A stretch of 15,145 nucleotides of DNA from CAYJIX01 sp964370375 (GTDB lineage: Bacteria > Desulfobacterota > Desulfovibrionia > Desulfovibrionales > Desulfovibrionaceae), in the NCBI GenBank assembly GCA_964370375.1, contig CAYJIX010000053.1, positions 1 to 15,145 on the forward strand, written 5' to 3'. Positions within the stretch are counted from its first letter, which is position 1. The number at the start of each line of letters is the position of its first letter. Under the pieces are notes generated by a model. That model was not told where the DNA came from. It saw nothing but the letters and a program-made list of their open reading frames with translations, and ran no database searches. This document shows positions 1 to 6,018 of this stretch, piece by piece. A program made the position numbers and the translations under genes.

Positions 1-31
1 GTGCACCATTGTACGTGCCAAGCAAGATAGC

Positions 32-71
32 ATATGGCATGGTGGGGGGTATGCTTGAACTCATGGCATAT
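32..71 (-). terminator. Weak hairpin downstream of the glycosyltransferase gene
   Basis: ATATGGCATG (32-41) and CATGGCATAT (62-71) form an inverted repeat with 9 of 10 pairs and a 20-base loop. It starts 18 bases past the glycosyltransferase stop on the minus strand, where a transcript end would be expected. No run of T follows the stem on the minus strand, so this is not a typical intrinsic terminator. The rest of bases 1-89 shows no gene. Confidence 0.2.
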
Positions 72-89
72 AATCCACGCGTTAAAGTG

Positions 90-1259
90 TTAGTTTTGTG
101 CCTTGGATGCAAAGAGTAGTTTTTTGCGGATGTTTTGCAACAGCTCGGCAGCTGTATCAGTGTCTGCCTCTGCCCAGTGAGCCTTGGGAATATTGTCAAA
201 GTGAGGTGTTGATTTGTGTATAGGCACAAGGGTATAGGGCACAGCAAACACATTTTCACCTGTCATAAAATCCATGTTGCCTGACCAGCCTGTGGCAACA
301 ACATGAAGGTTTCGCTGCATGGCTTCATGAATAGTAAGGCCATAGCCTTCAGAGCGGTGCAGTGAGATGTACACATCATGGTCAAGGTACAGCCTGTCTA
401 GTTCAGCATCGTTTAGCCATTTTGTGAGGATGTGTATATGAGGAAAATTTTGTGCTAATCTTTTGATTTTAGCAAAATCTTCAGCAAAATTTGATGTTTG
501 CGAAAGTTTAAGCGTAAGATAGGCCTCGTTTGGAGTAAATGCTTTGGTAAAGGCACAAATGACCGCTTCGGGATTTTTGCGTGTACAAAGTGAACCCATG
601 TCCATAATAAAAAGGCAGGCTAATGTGCCGTTTTTACAAAAGTTTGTTTTTGTACCAGAGGGCGGCATAAGGATATGTGGCTTAACAACAACCGGTTTTG
701 TGGTGTGTTTAGCAAAAGCTTTTTGAGTAAAAGAGCTTGGCACTTCTATTGTATCAGCATAGCAGATGGCGTTTTTCCACAACGCTGGGATGTCCTCAAG
801 TTCCCAGGCCCAGTACGCTACAATAGTTTTATTTTGTAAAAATTTTCGCCCAAGGGAAAATAAAATCCACTGAAATTGTGGTGGATTGTGATGTATGACC
901 ACAGTTGCTGCGTCTGTATTGTTCACAATATCGGCAAAGCGTAAAAAAGATGGATCAAGGCTAGATTGACGTTGTTGTTGCAAAACAATATCAGTACTGT
1001 CAACACAAATGACTCGGTCATGACTTTGGCGTAGGTTTTTGGCATACAGATGGGCAGAGCGCGATAGGCCTCCGCCTGCTTGAAAACATCCGATGATATA
1101 GACAGGAGCGTCTAAAGGCAGGGCTTTTGGAGGCGTTGTTTTTTTGGACAAAGTACACGCGCAAAGTGTACGCATGGCAAAACTGCGCACGCTAGGCGGA
1201 AGCGCTTTCCATAGTTTTTTGATGATTTTTGCTCGTGCTTTTTTAGCTGTATACATCAT
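90..1259 (-). CDS. Glycosyltransferase, GT4-like (GT-B fold)
   Basis: A 389-residue protein that probably transfers a sugar from an activated donor to a surface glycan, lipid or protein on the cytoplasmic side. The C-terminal half carries the GT4 hallmark: SEGYGLTIHE at 303-312 gives the E-x7-E pair (E304, E312) that contacts the donor nucleotide-sugar, followed by an ATGWSGN segment near 322-328. A glycine-rich loop (FQAGGGLSRSA, 59-69) lies where the acceptor-side N-terminal domain begins. The basic first 45 residues carry no signal peptide, so it is probably cytosolic or membrane-associated. The gene starts 12 bases after the stop of the ABC exporter gene, so the two form an operon and likely serve one glycan export or assembly task. 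No Shine-Dalgarno is obvious before the ATG ATG start, which hints at translational coupling. The family assignment is good; donor and acceptor cannot be read from the sequence. Confidence 0.85.
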   Translation of the reverse strand: MMYTAKKARAKIIKKLWKALPPSVRSFAMRTLCACTLSKKTTPPKALPLDAPVYIIGCFQAGGGLSRSAHLYAKNLRQSHDRVICVDSTDIVLQQQRQSSLDPSFLRFADIVNNTDAATVVIHHNPPQFQWILFSLGRKFLQNKTIVAYWAWELEDIPALWKNAICYADTIEVPSSFTQKAFAKHTTKPVVVKPHILMPPSGTKTNFCKNGTLACLFIMDMGSLCTRKNPEAVICAFTKAFTPNEAYLTLKLSQTSNFAEDFAKIKRLAQNFPHIHILTKWLNDAELDRLYLDHDVYISLHRSEGYGLTIHEAMQRNLHVVATGWSGNMDFMTGENVFAVPYTLVPIHKSTPHFDNIPKAHWAEADTDTAAELLQNIRKKLLFASKAQN

Positions 1260-1271
1260 GCGGAGTGTGGC

Positions 1272-3089
1272 TTAATTTTTGCGCGAAAGGCTGTATTTTT
1301 CAATAACATCCTTTGCTTTACCGTCCATAACAATGCGGCCTTGGTCAACCCATAATATCCTATCGCAATGTTGTACGGTACTTAGGCGATGCGCAATGAT
1401 AATAGAGGTGACCTTGTGTGAAAGTTTTTCTATGGTTTCTTGAATGGCATTTTCATTGTGCTGGTCAAGGGCGCTTGTGGCCTCGTCAAAAATGAGGAGC
1501 GAAGGATCGGTATACATGGCTCTGGCTATGGATACACGTTGTGCTTGCCCCCCTGAAAGGCCTGATCCGTTGTCACCGATGGGACGCAAAATGCCGTCTC
1601 GGTGGTTGTCTATAAAGTCAATGGATGCTTGCTTGCAAGCTTGTAAAAGATGCTCTTCATTCCACTCTTTACCCCAATCGCTAAAGGCAATGTTGTCAGC
1701 TAGGCTGCCTGCAAACAAAAAAGGCGTTTGCGGAACATAACCAATGTGCGTTGCAAAGGCCGCGCGCCTGCCCTCGTCAAGGGGGAGTCCATCAATGGTG
1801 ATGGTGCCGTTTGTTGGCGGTAAAAGGCCACAAAGCACTCCGGCTAAGGTTGTTTTGCCACCGCCGGATTTGCCGATAAGGCCGATTTTTTCCCCTTTTT
1901 GTATGGTAAAGGAGATATCGCACAAACTGTCTTCATTTGCGTTAGCGTAGCGAAAATGTATATTTTCTAGGCGGATTTCGCGGTCAAAGCTAAAATCGTG
2001 TGCAGGTAGCGGTGGGGGATCGCTTGGCAAGGCGCGTAGCTGTTCTAAAAGTTCTATCACCGCCGTGGCCCTATGGCGTAGCGAACGAATAGAAATTTGT
2101 AAACTGACCACGCGATTACAATAGGGCAAAACCCGCCACGCAGTAAGGACAAGAAGTGCCAGTGCAGCTGAAATACGCGCTATGCCTGCATTTTCAATAT
2201 AAACAAGAAAGGCAATGGCCACAACAACCATACAAAAGCCCACAGCTTCTAAAACCCATACAGGCAAGGCTGAGGCGGTTTCTGTAAAGGCGCGAGGCTT
2301 GCGCCCTTTAAGGGCTGCGTTTACAAGTGCTTGCAAAAAAGTTTCTTGCTGCCTGTAAATAAGTATTTCGCGAATCCCCTTGGTAACACATAAAAGCGCT
2401 TTGGTTTCTTCCTGCACGCTTTGCGCGCTTTTTTGAGCAGAGGCGTCAACGTTTTTGCGAATAGTGCGGAATAAAATAACGCCAACAGCGCTTGTAAAGG
2501 CAACCACAAGGGTTGTGAGCATAGGTTCATTGCCAAGAAGGCTGAAAAACAAAATAAAAATAGTAAGTACAGTTGCATACAGCGTTAAAAGGTGCGTAAG
2601 CATGGTTCCTAAATTTTGACGCCATGCCATGCGTTGGTACATGCTGTTGCTTTCAGGTGACAAATGCCATGCATAATTTTGATAAAGATATCGCGACATG
2701 ATTTCATGTCCAATGTCTAAGGAAATATCTTCGCCAAGATAGGCCACGCTACGTGCCGTTAAAAAATTTATAAAATTTTTAAGAATGCTAAAGACAACAA
2801 CAACTCCTCCAACCAAAAGTAACAGCTGCTTTGGGTCCGCACTAAAGCTTTCTAATATGGGGAATAGAAAAAAAAGGCCTTTGTATAAAAAGGTGTTGCG
2901 TACACTTTCTGGGTCTGTAAGGGCTGCCCCCATGTTGGCAAGGGATAAAATAAAAAACAATTCCAAAAGGCTTTGCATCACCATAAGTGTAAAGATACCA
3001 AAAGAGCGTACCCTCATTTGTGGCGTAAGTAAGGGATAAATTTTGAAAAAATCTTTAGTGAAGGTTTGCAGTATGTATTTTTTTACCAT
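1272..3089 (-). CDS. ABC transporter, fused permease and ATPase (flippase/exporter type)
   Basis: A 605-residue half-transporter of the exporter class, working as a homodimer in the inner membrane. The first ~330 residues hold about six hydrophobic segments (near 30-52, 88-110, 163-185, 188-208, 278-298 and 303-322). The C-terminal nucleotide-binding domain is complete: Walker A GKSGGGKT at 406-413, Q-loop Q454 in YVPQTPF, signature LSGGQ at 511-515, Walker B LLIFDEATSALD at 531-542 with catalytic E536, and H-loop H567 in AHRLS. Length and architecture match lipid or lipid-linked glycan flippases such as MsbA and PglK, but the sequence does not fix the substrate. The glycosyltransferase gene 12 bases downstream makes a glycan-linked substrate likely (inference). 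The start ATG lies only 3 bases from the assembly gap, so its ribosome site and promoter are hidden and the true start could lie further upstream. Confidence 0.9.
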   Translation of the reverse strand: MVKKYILQTFTKDFFKIYPLLTPQMRVRSFGIFTLMVMQSLLELFFILSLANMGAALTDPESVRNTFLYKGLFFLFPILESFSADPKQLLLLVGGVVVVFSILKNFINFLTARSVAYLGEDISLDIGHEIMSRYLYQNYAWHLSPESNSMYQRMAWRQNLGTMLTHLLTLYATVLTIFILFFSLLGNEPMLTTLVVAFTSAVGVILFRTIRKNVDASAQKSAQSVQEETKALLCVTKGIREILIYRQQETFLQALVNAALKGRKPRAFTETASALPVWVLEAVGFCMVVVAIAFLVYIENAGIARISAALALLVLTAWRVLPYCNRVVSLQISIRSLRHRATAVIELLEQLRALPSDPPPLPAHDFSFDREIRLENIHFRYANANEDSLCDISFTIQKGEKIGLIGKSGGGKTTLAGVLCGLLPPTNGTITIDGLPLDEGRRAAFATHIGYVPQTPFLFAGSLADNIAFSDWGKEWNEEHLLQACKQASIDFIDNHRDGILRPIGDNGSGLSGGQAQRVSIARAMYTDPSLLIFDEATSALDQHNENAIQETIEKLSHKVTSIIIAHRLSTVQHCDRILWVDQGRIVMDGKAKDVIEKYSLSRKN

Positions 3090-3092
3090 GAA

Positions 3093-3192
3093 NNNNNNNN
3101 NNNNNNNNNNNNNNNNNNNNNNNNNNNNNNNNNNNNNNNNNNNNNNNNNNNNNNNNNNNNNNNNNNNNNNNNNNNNNNNNNNNNNNNNNNNN
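3093..3192. other. Assembly gap of 100 N
   Basis: Exactly 100 undetermined bases join two contigs. The round number is the usual placeholder, so the true distance may differ. The gap removes the 3' end of the NlpC/P60 gene and the upstream region of the ABC transporter gene. A reading frame can be drawn through the gap to the ABC start, but that is an artefact of the placeholder length. Confidence 0.99.
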
Positions 3193-3652
3193 TTGATTCC
3201 CAGTAGGGATTGTCCAGTGAATCTGTACGGATTCTTTTTCCGGAACTTGGGCTGTGAATGAAGGTATTGTTCCCTACATACATACCTGTGTGCAGACCAG
3301 AAAAAAAGCCCATGGAAAAAACGACAATATCGCCTTGGCGGATGTCGTCTTCGCAGATGGAATCACCCACATCGGCTTGATCATCTGTTGAGCGCGGTAT
3401 GTTTATGCCGTGCTTAGCATATGCCCACATGAGCAGACCCGAACAGTCAAACCCTGCCTTTGGATTTGTTCCGCCGTAACGATACGGTTTGCCAAGCTGT
3501 GTTTTTACCGTTGCCACAACCTTGGCACGTAAAGCGACAACGCGCCTGTCCTTGTCAAGGTCAAGCTTTGTAGAACAGCCGACAGACAGGATACAACAAC
3601 ACAGCACAAGCCATGTGGCCATTGGCCTAAACAAAGAAAATATTTTTTGCAT
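3193..3652 (-). CDS. NlpC/P60 lipoprotein, probable peptidoglycan endopeptidase (3' end lost in gap)
   Basis: The visible 153 residues form a lipoprotein with a cysteine-peptidase domain. The N-terminus has a hydrophobic segment (12-25) ending in SVGC, so C26 is the probable lipidated residue. Serine after it agrees with outer-membrane sorting, though the -3 position is serine rather than the usual leucine. The NlpC/P60 domain begins near residue 50, with catalytic C70 in FDCSGLL, H121 in LHTGMYVG and the third residue H133 in FIHSPSSGKR. The family cleaves stem-peptide bonds in peptidoglycan; size and layout resemble MepS (Spr) of E. coli. By comparison with MepS the protein should end within about 10-40 residues past the last visible codon, inside the N gap. 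GAGGTG stands before the ATG at 3652, and a sigma70-like promoter lies upstream, so it need not depend on the gene before it. Confidence 0.88.
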
Positions 3653-3697
3653 AGCACCTCAAAACAATAGTAAAAAACAAGGGCTGCGTGCAAGCAA

Positions 3698-3726
3698 AGT
3701 ATAGGCTACTAGGTCAAGTCATGCAA
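3698..3726 (-). promoter_or_regulatory. Sigma70-like promoter of the NlpC/P60 gene
   Basis: On the minus strand, TTGCAT (3721-3726) and TATACT (3698-3703) are separated by exactly 17 bases. The -10 matches 5 of 6 consensus bases; the -35 keeps TTG. The predicted start near 3691 gives a leader of about 40 bases before the ATG at 3652. Confidence 0.5.
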
Positions 3727-3749
3727 GGCGCAAACATTTTAGGCGCAAA
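3726..3749. repeat. Direct repeat AGGCGCAAA x2 upstream of the NlpC/P60 promoter
   Basis: AGGCGCAAA occurs at 3726-3734 and again at 3741-3749 (period 15). The pair abuts the -35 element, roughly -35 to -58 from the predicted start, which is where activators often bind. It also lies just past the stop of the HlyD-like gene. Function is inferred from position only. Confidence 0.35.
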
Positions 3750-3754
3750 ATTTG

Positions 3755-4810
3755 TTAAAAAAGGGCAATGCTCAACTTGGCCCGCATGCCGGGTTCAAGA
3801 TATACCGTATTGTCCGGTTCAAGTTGAACATACACAATGGCGTCTTGCTGCATTGGCACTTGCTGTAAAGAATCTACAGTCCCTGCAAGTGTAACCGGAG
3901 GGGATGCTTCGTTGATGCTGACACTAACACCCATACCGTTTACAACCCTGGCAGCTTGGCTTGAGGTGAGCCTTGCCACGATCTGTACATTTGAAGGTGT
4001 GGTGGGCATTATCGATACCAAAGCTTGGCCTTGTGCTGCCATCATACCGGCAGAGGCATCAAGGCGGACAATTTTTCCGCTGATAGGAGCTGTTACAGTG
4101 GCAGCTTGCACAGCTTTTTCCAGTTCATGCACCCATGCTGCTTGACGGTTTTGCAAATCAGTCAGCTGTGTTACGCTCATCCTTGCAAGGTTGAACATGC
4201 TGTTGCGAAATTGTACAAACTGAGCCTCAATGGCAGCGCGTTGGCGACTGGCCATTTGCAGGGCCGTTCGGGATTTTTCAAGGCCGGCTCGTGCTTCAAT
4301 TTCAGCTAGGCGAGCAGCATTGCGGGCGTCACCTGATGGTGGGCGCCTTACATCGGCATCAAGCGCGCGTAGTGCCAGTAAACGCTGTACATGGACTGTG
4401 GCGCTGTGTTCAACCGCTTGCCTTGCAAGGCTTTCTGCTTCACGGGCACGGTCAATGCCTGCTTGTAGAACCTGTTCTTCAGAACGCAAAAATCCAGGCA
4501 AAAGGGTGCCTCCTCCTGCACCAATCCCACGTAGCCATGCCCTAGCTTCTTCAAGCGACGCTTGTAAAAGGGTGTCATCAAGCAGCAATAGCACATCGCC
4601 TTGCGTAATTTTTTCGCCTGCGCTTACCTGCACGGTTTTAACCATGCCGGCAAAAGGAGCCTGTGCAGCAACAATCCTGCCTTCAACCAAACCATCAACT
4701 CGTATAAAACCCCAATAGAGCCATATGGGCACGCAAAGGGCAACTATGAAAAAAAGCATCATGATACCATATCGCCATCTTGAACCGCCACGACGCATTG
4801 GTAAGGCCAT
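3755..4810 (-). CDS. HlyD-family membrane fusion (periplasmic adaptor) protein
   Basis: A 351-residue inner-membrane-anchored adaptor that links an inner-membrane exporter to the outer membrane. After a basic start there is one membrane segment (about 14-35), then a first half-lipoyl/barrel-sandwich strand set (45-80, with APFAGMV and GEKITQGDVLL). An alanine- and arginine-rich helical hairpin follows (about 84-235), then the second lipoyl half (238-270, TAPISGKIVRL) and a beta-barrel ending EPGMRAKLSI (339-348). The start at 4810 is chosen because GGAGG at 4819-4823 sits 8 bases before it; an upstream in-frame TTG and two ATGs lack such a site. It is shorter than classic type I secretion adaptors such as LapC or HlyD (over 400 residues). 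The LapG-like gene lies upstream on the same strand. No cognate ABC ATPase or TolC-like gene is adjacent; the nearest ABC gene lies beyond the N gap and looks like a glycan flippase. It could instead serve a multidrug or polysaccharide exporter. Confidence 0.85.
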   Translation of the reverse strand: MALPMRRGGSRWRYGIMMLFFIVALCVPIWLYWGFIRVDGLVEGRIVAAQAPFAGMVKTVQVSAGEKITQGDVLLLLDDTLLQASLEEARAWLRGIGAGGGTLLPGFLRSEEQVLQAGIDRAREAESLARQAVEHSATVHVQRLLALRALDADVRRPPSGDARNAARLAEIEARAGLEKSRTALQMASRQRAAIEAQFVQFRNSMFNLARMSVTQLTDLQNRQAAWVHELEKAVQAATVTAPISGKIVRLDASAGMMAAQGQALVSIMPTTPSNVQIVARLTSSQAARVVNGMGVSVSINEASPPVTLAGTVDSLQQVPMQQDAIVYVQLEPDNTVYLEPGMRAKLSIALF

Positions 4811-4818
4811 ATAGTTAT

Positions 4819-4823
4819 CCTCC
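4819..4823 (-). promoter_or_regulatory. Ribosome binding site that fixes the HlyD-like start
   Basis: GGAGG on the minus strand, 8 bases before the ATG at 4810. It overlaps the codons of a possible longer form starting at a TTG (4879), which has no such site, and so favours the shorter protein. Confidence 0.7.
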
Positions 4824-4932
4824 ATATATACAACAGCTTGTAGCATGCCTTGGGGCTGATGCTGCAACCGTTTGAACAAAGCTTTTGTAAATGCCGCTTG
4901 TATAATATTTTATAATTTATGATGTTTTTATG

Positions 4933-4975
4933 TTGACACAGCCTTTTTCAAGGGCTTGCATCTGCAATGTGTCAA
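4933..4975. promoter_or_regulatory. Inverted repeat TTGACACA...TGTGTCAA upstream of the HlyD-like gene
   Basis: TTGACACA (4933-4940) and TGTGTCAA (4968-4975) are perfect 8-bp inverted copies 27 bases apart. A smaller TTGCA-TC-TGCAA palindrome lies within (4956-4967). The arms flank the region just upstream of the AT-rich -10 candidate, so it may be a two-site operator or a structured leader. Confidence 0.3.
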
Positions 4976-5076
4976 TTGTTTCCGCTAAAAAAACAATGCA
5001 AAAACAATGCCTGCAGTGAGGATAGTCTATGATTTTAGCAAGCAGGTTTGAAGGTCTTCTCGATTGTATGTTGCTG

Positions 5077-5097
5077 TAAAACCACATCATGGTTTTA
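5077..5097 (-). terminator. Small hairpin past the LapG-like gene
   Basis: TAAAACCA (5077-5084) and TGGTTTTA (5090-5097) form a perfect 8-bp stem with a 5-base loop, about 30 bases past the LapG-like stop. The stem has only two G-C pairs and lacks a T-run beyond it, so termination would be weak. Confidence 0.25.
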
Positions 5098-5126
5098 TAT
5101 TGCGCGTGCATGATGTCTGGGTGTGC

Positions 5127-5852
5127 CTATTTTTCGCTAAAAGGCAACCATAGGCCCTGAATGTTCAAGACGCCAAAAATGTGGACCTGCTTGGCATACT
5201 GGCTTTCAGGAATGAGCAATTGCACGGGTTTGCTTAAGTTGTCTAAAATAAAAACTCTGTTTTTGTGCCGTGCTGCCACAACAGCATGCCCTTCGTTGCG
5301 CGCTTTATCGTGTACAAGAACAACCCAAAGATCCTCAGCAGGCCAATCAAAATACTGCAGTGCGAATAGCTTGGTAAAGGCATAGTCTTCGCAGTCGCCG
5401 CCACGTTTTTGTAAAAATTCGTACGGTGTGGCCCAATATTCCTTGGTGTTGTATAAAACCCCGTCTTTACGAGAAGGAAGACCGTTAAAAAAACCGTTGA
5501 TATTGCGCAATTTTTCTAAAGGCTCCATGTTGGGAAGAACCCTGCTTAGGTTCGCCCATTGTTGTTTATGCTGTGCTGGCAGGGGGATGTTTTGAACGTC
5601 AAAAATGTGTTGCTTGTGTTTTTTTAGGATTTCTTGCCATCTTGTGCGCAAAACATCCTTATGTGTCGGCAGTTTTGCTTGCCCTACCAATATGTGTGAC
5701 TGTTGCAGCAACTGCAACCGCGGTGAATTTTTGGGCAGTGTTATGGTGACTTTTTCTTGATTTTTTTGGGCTGCATGGGCAAGGGGGGCGGTGCAGAAAA
5801 GGCACACAAACGTGCATACCAGTGCAAAACAAGAGTTTGTAACATGCTTCAT
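5127..5852 (-). CDS. LapG-like periplasmic cysteine protease (BTLCP, bacterial transglutaminase-like)
   Basis: A 241-residue secreted protein. Residues 1-27 form a signal peptide ending in PLAHA, with cleavage expected before AQKN. The catalytic triad of the bacterial transglutaminase-like cysteine proteinase family is visible: C154 in RGGDCEDYA, H189 in NEGHAVV and D204 in FILDNL. The acidic residues beside the cysteine match the calcium-binding part of LapG. In Pseudomonas and Legionella, LapG cuts giant type-I-secreted adhesins near their N-terminus and is held inactive by the c-di-GMP receptor LapD. The HlyD-like adaptor gene next downstream suits such a surface-adhesin context, but no LapD or adhesin gene lies in the window. 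The start at 5852 is preferred because GGAG (5859-5862) is 6 bases ahead and the signal peptide then begins normally; ATG at 5855 and TTG at 5885 are alternatives. Family assignment is firm; the substrate is unknown. Confidence 0.87.
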   Translation of the reverse strand: MKHVTNSCFALVCTFVCLFCTAPLAHAAQKNQEKVTITLPKNSPRLQLLQQSHILVGQAKLPTHKDVLRTRWQEILKKHKQHIFDVQNIPLPAQHKQQWANLSRVLPNMEPLEKLRNINGFFNGLPSRKDGVLYNTKEYWATPYEFLQKRGGDCEDYAFTKLFALQYFDWPAEDLWVVLVHDKARNEGHAVVAARHKNRVFILDNLSKPVQLLIPESQYAKQVHIFGVLNIQGLWLPFSEK

Positions 5853-5858
5853 CATGGG

Positions 5859-5862
5859 CTCC
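5859..5862 (-). promoter_or_regulatory. Ribosome binding site for the LapG-like gene
   Basis: GGAG on the minus strand lies 3 bases before the ATG at 5855 and 6 bases before the ATG at 5852. The spacing favours the second ATG and rules against the upstream in-frame TTG at 5885. Confidence 0.55.
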
Positions 5863-5894
5863 ATACAATACGTGCACTGCTGCAAAATACATGT

Positions 5895-5913
5895 AACATG
5901 TTGTATTCATGTT
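5895..5913. promoter_or_regulatory. Candidate operator upstream of the LapG-like gene
   Basis: AACATG-N7-CATGTT is a perfect inverted repeat 43 bases before the LapG-like start. Further ACATG units occur on both sides (near 5889-5894 and 5931-5935). The 166-base gap between mnmG and this gene leaves room for a separate promoter, but I see no good -35/-10 pair. An 11-bp palindrome GCGTTTAACGC (6002-6012) follows the mnmG stop and is too short to call a terminator. Confidence 0.3.
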
Positions 5914-6018
5914 GCATATCCACATGATTGTGAATGGGGTTTTGTATGGTATTTATTTGGGAAAAGGCAAACAGATGAACATACCATGCATACACTATAA
6001 GGCGTTTAACGCTATCGT

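Larger units (their letters stand above)
4811..5126. other. 316-bp non-coding stretch between the LapG-like and HlyD-like genes
   Basis: No convincing gene. From the lapG side it holds a small hairpin at 5077-5097, a perfect 11-bp tandem duplication AAAAACAATGC (4989-4999 and 5000-5010), the inverted repeat TTGACACA/TGTGTCAA (4933-4940 and 4968-4975), and a very AT-rich block near 4900-4920. That block contains TATAAA on the minus strand (4909-4914), a plausible -10 for the HlyD-like gene. This layout suggests the HlyD-like gene has its own regulated promoter and a leader of about 90 bases, but no -35 of quality is visible. Confidence 0.4.

Noticed and set aside
3083..3192. An in-frame fusion of the NlpC/P60 gene through the N gap up to the ABC start
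   Set aside because: The gap length is a placeholder, so the reading frame through it has no meaning.
4230..4718. A 162-residue plus-strand frame opposite the HlyD-like gene
   Set aside because: It is a shadow of the alanine- and arginine-rich helical part of the HlyD-like protein; it is rich in serine, alanine and arginine with no recognisable domain or ribosome site.
4917..5111. A 64-residue minus-strand reading frame in the gap between the LapG-like and HlyD-like genes
   Set aside because: It has no ribosome site, starts only 16 bases past the LapG-like stop, covers the repeats and hairpin of this stretch, and its composition (many cysteines and histidines without a pattern) resembles no known family.
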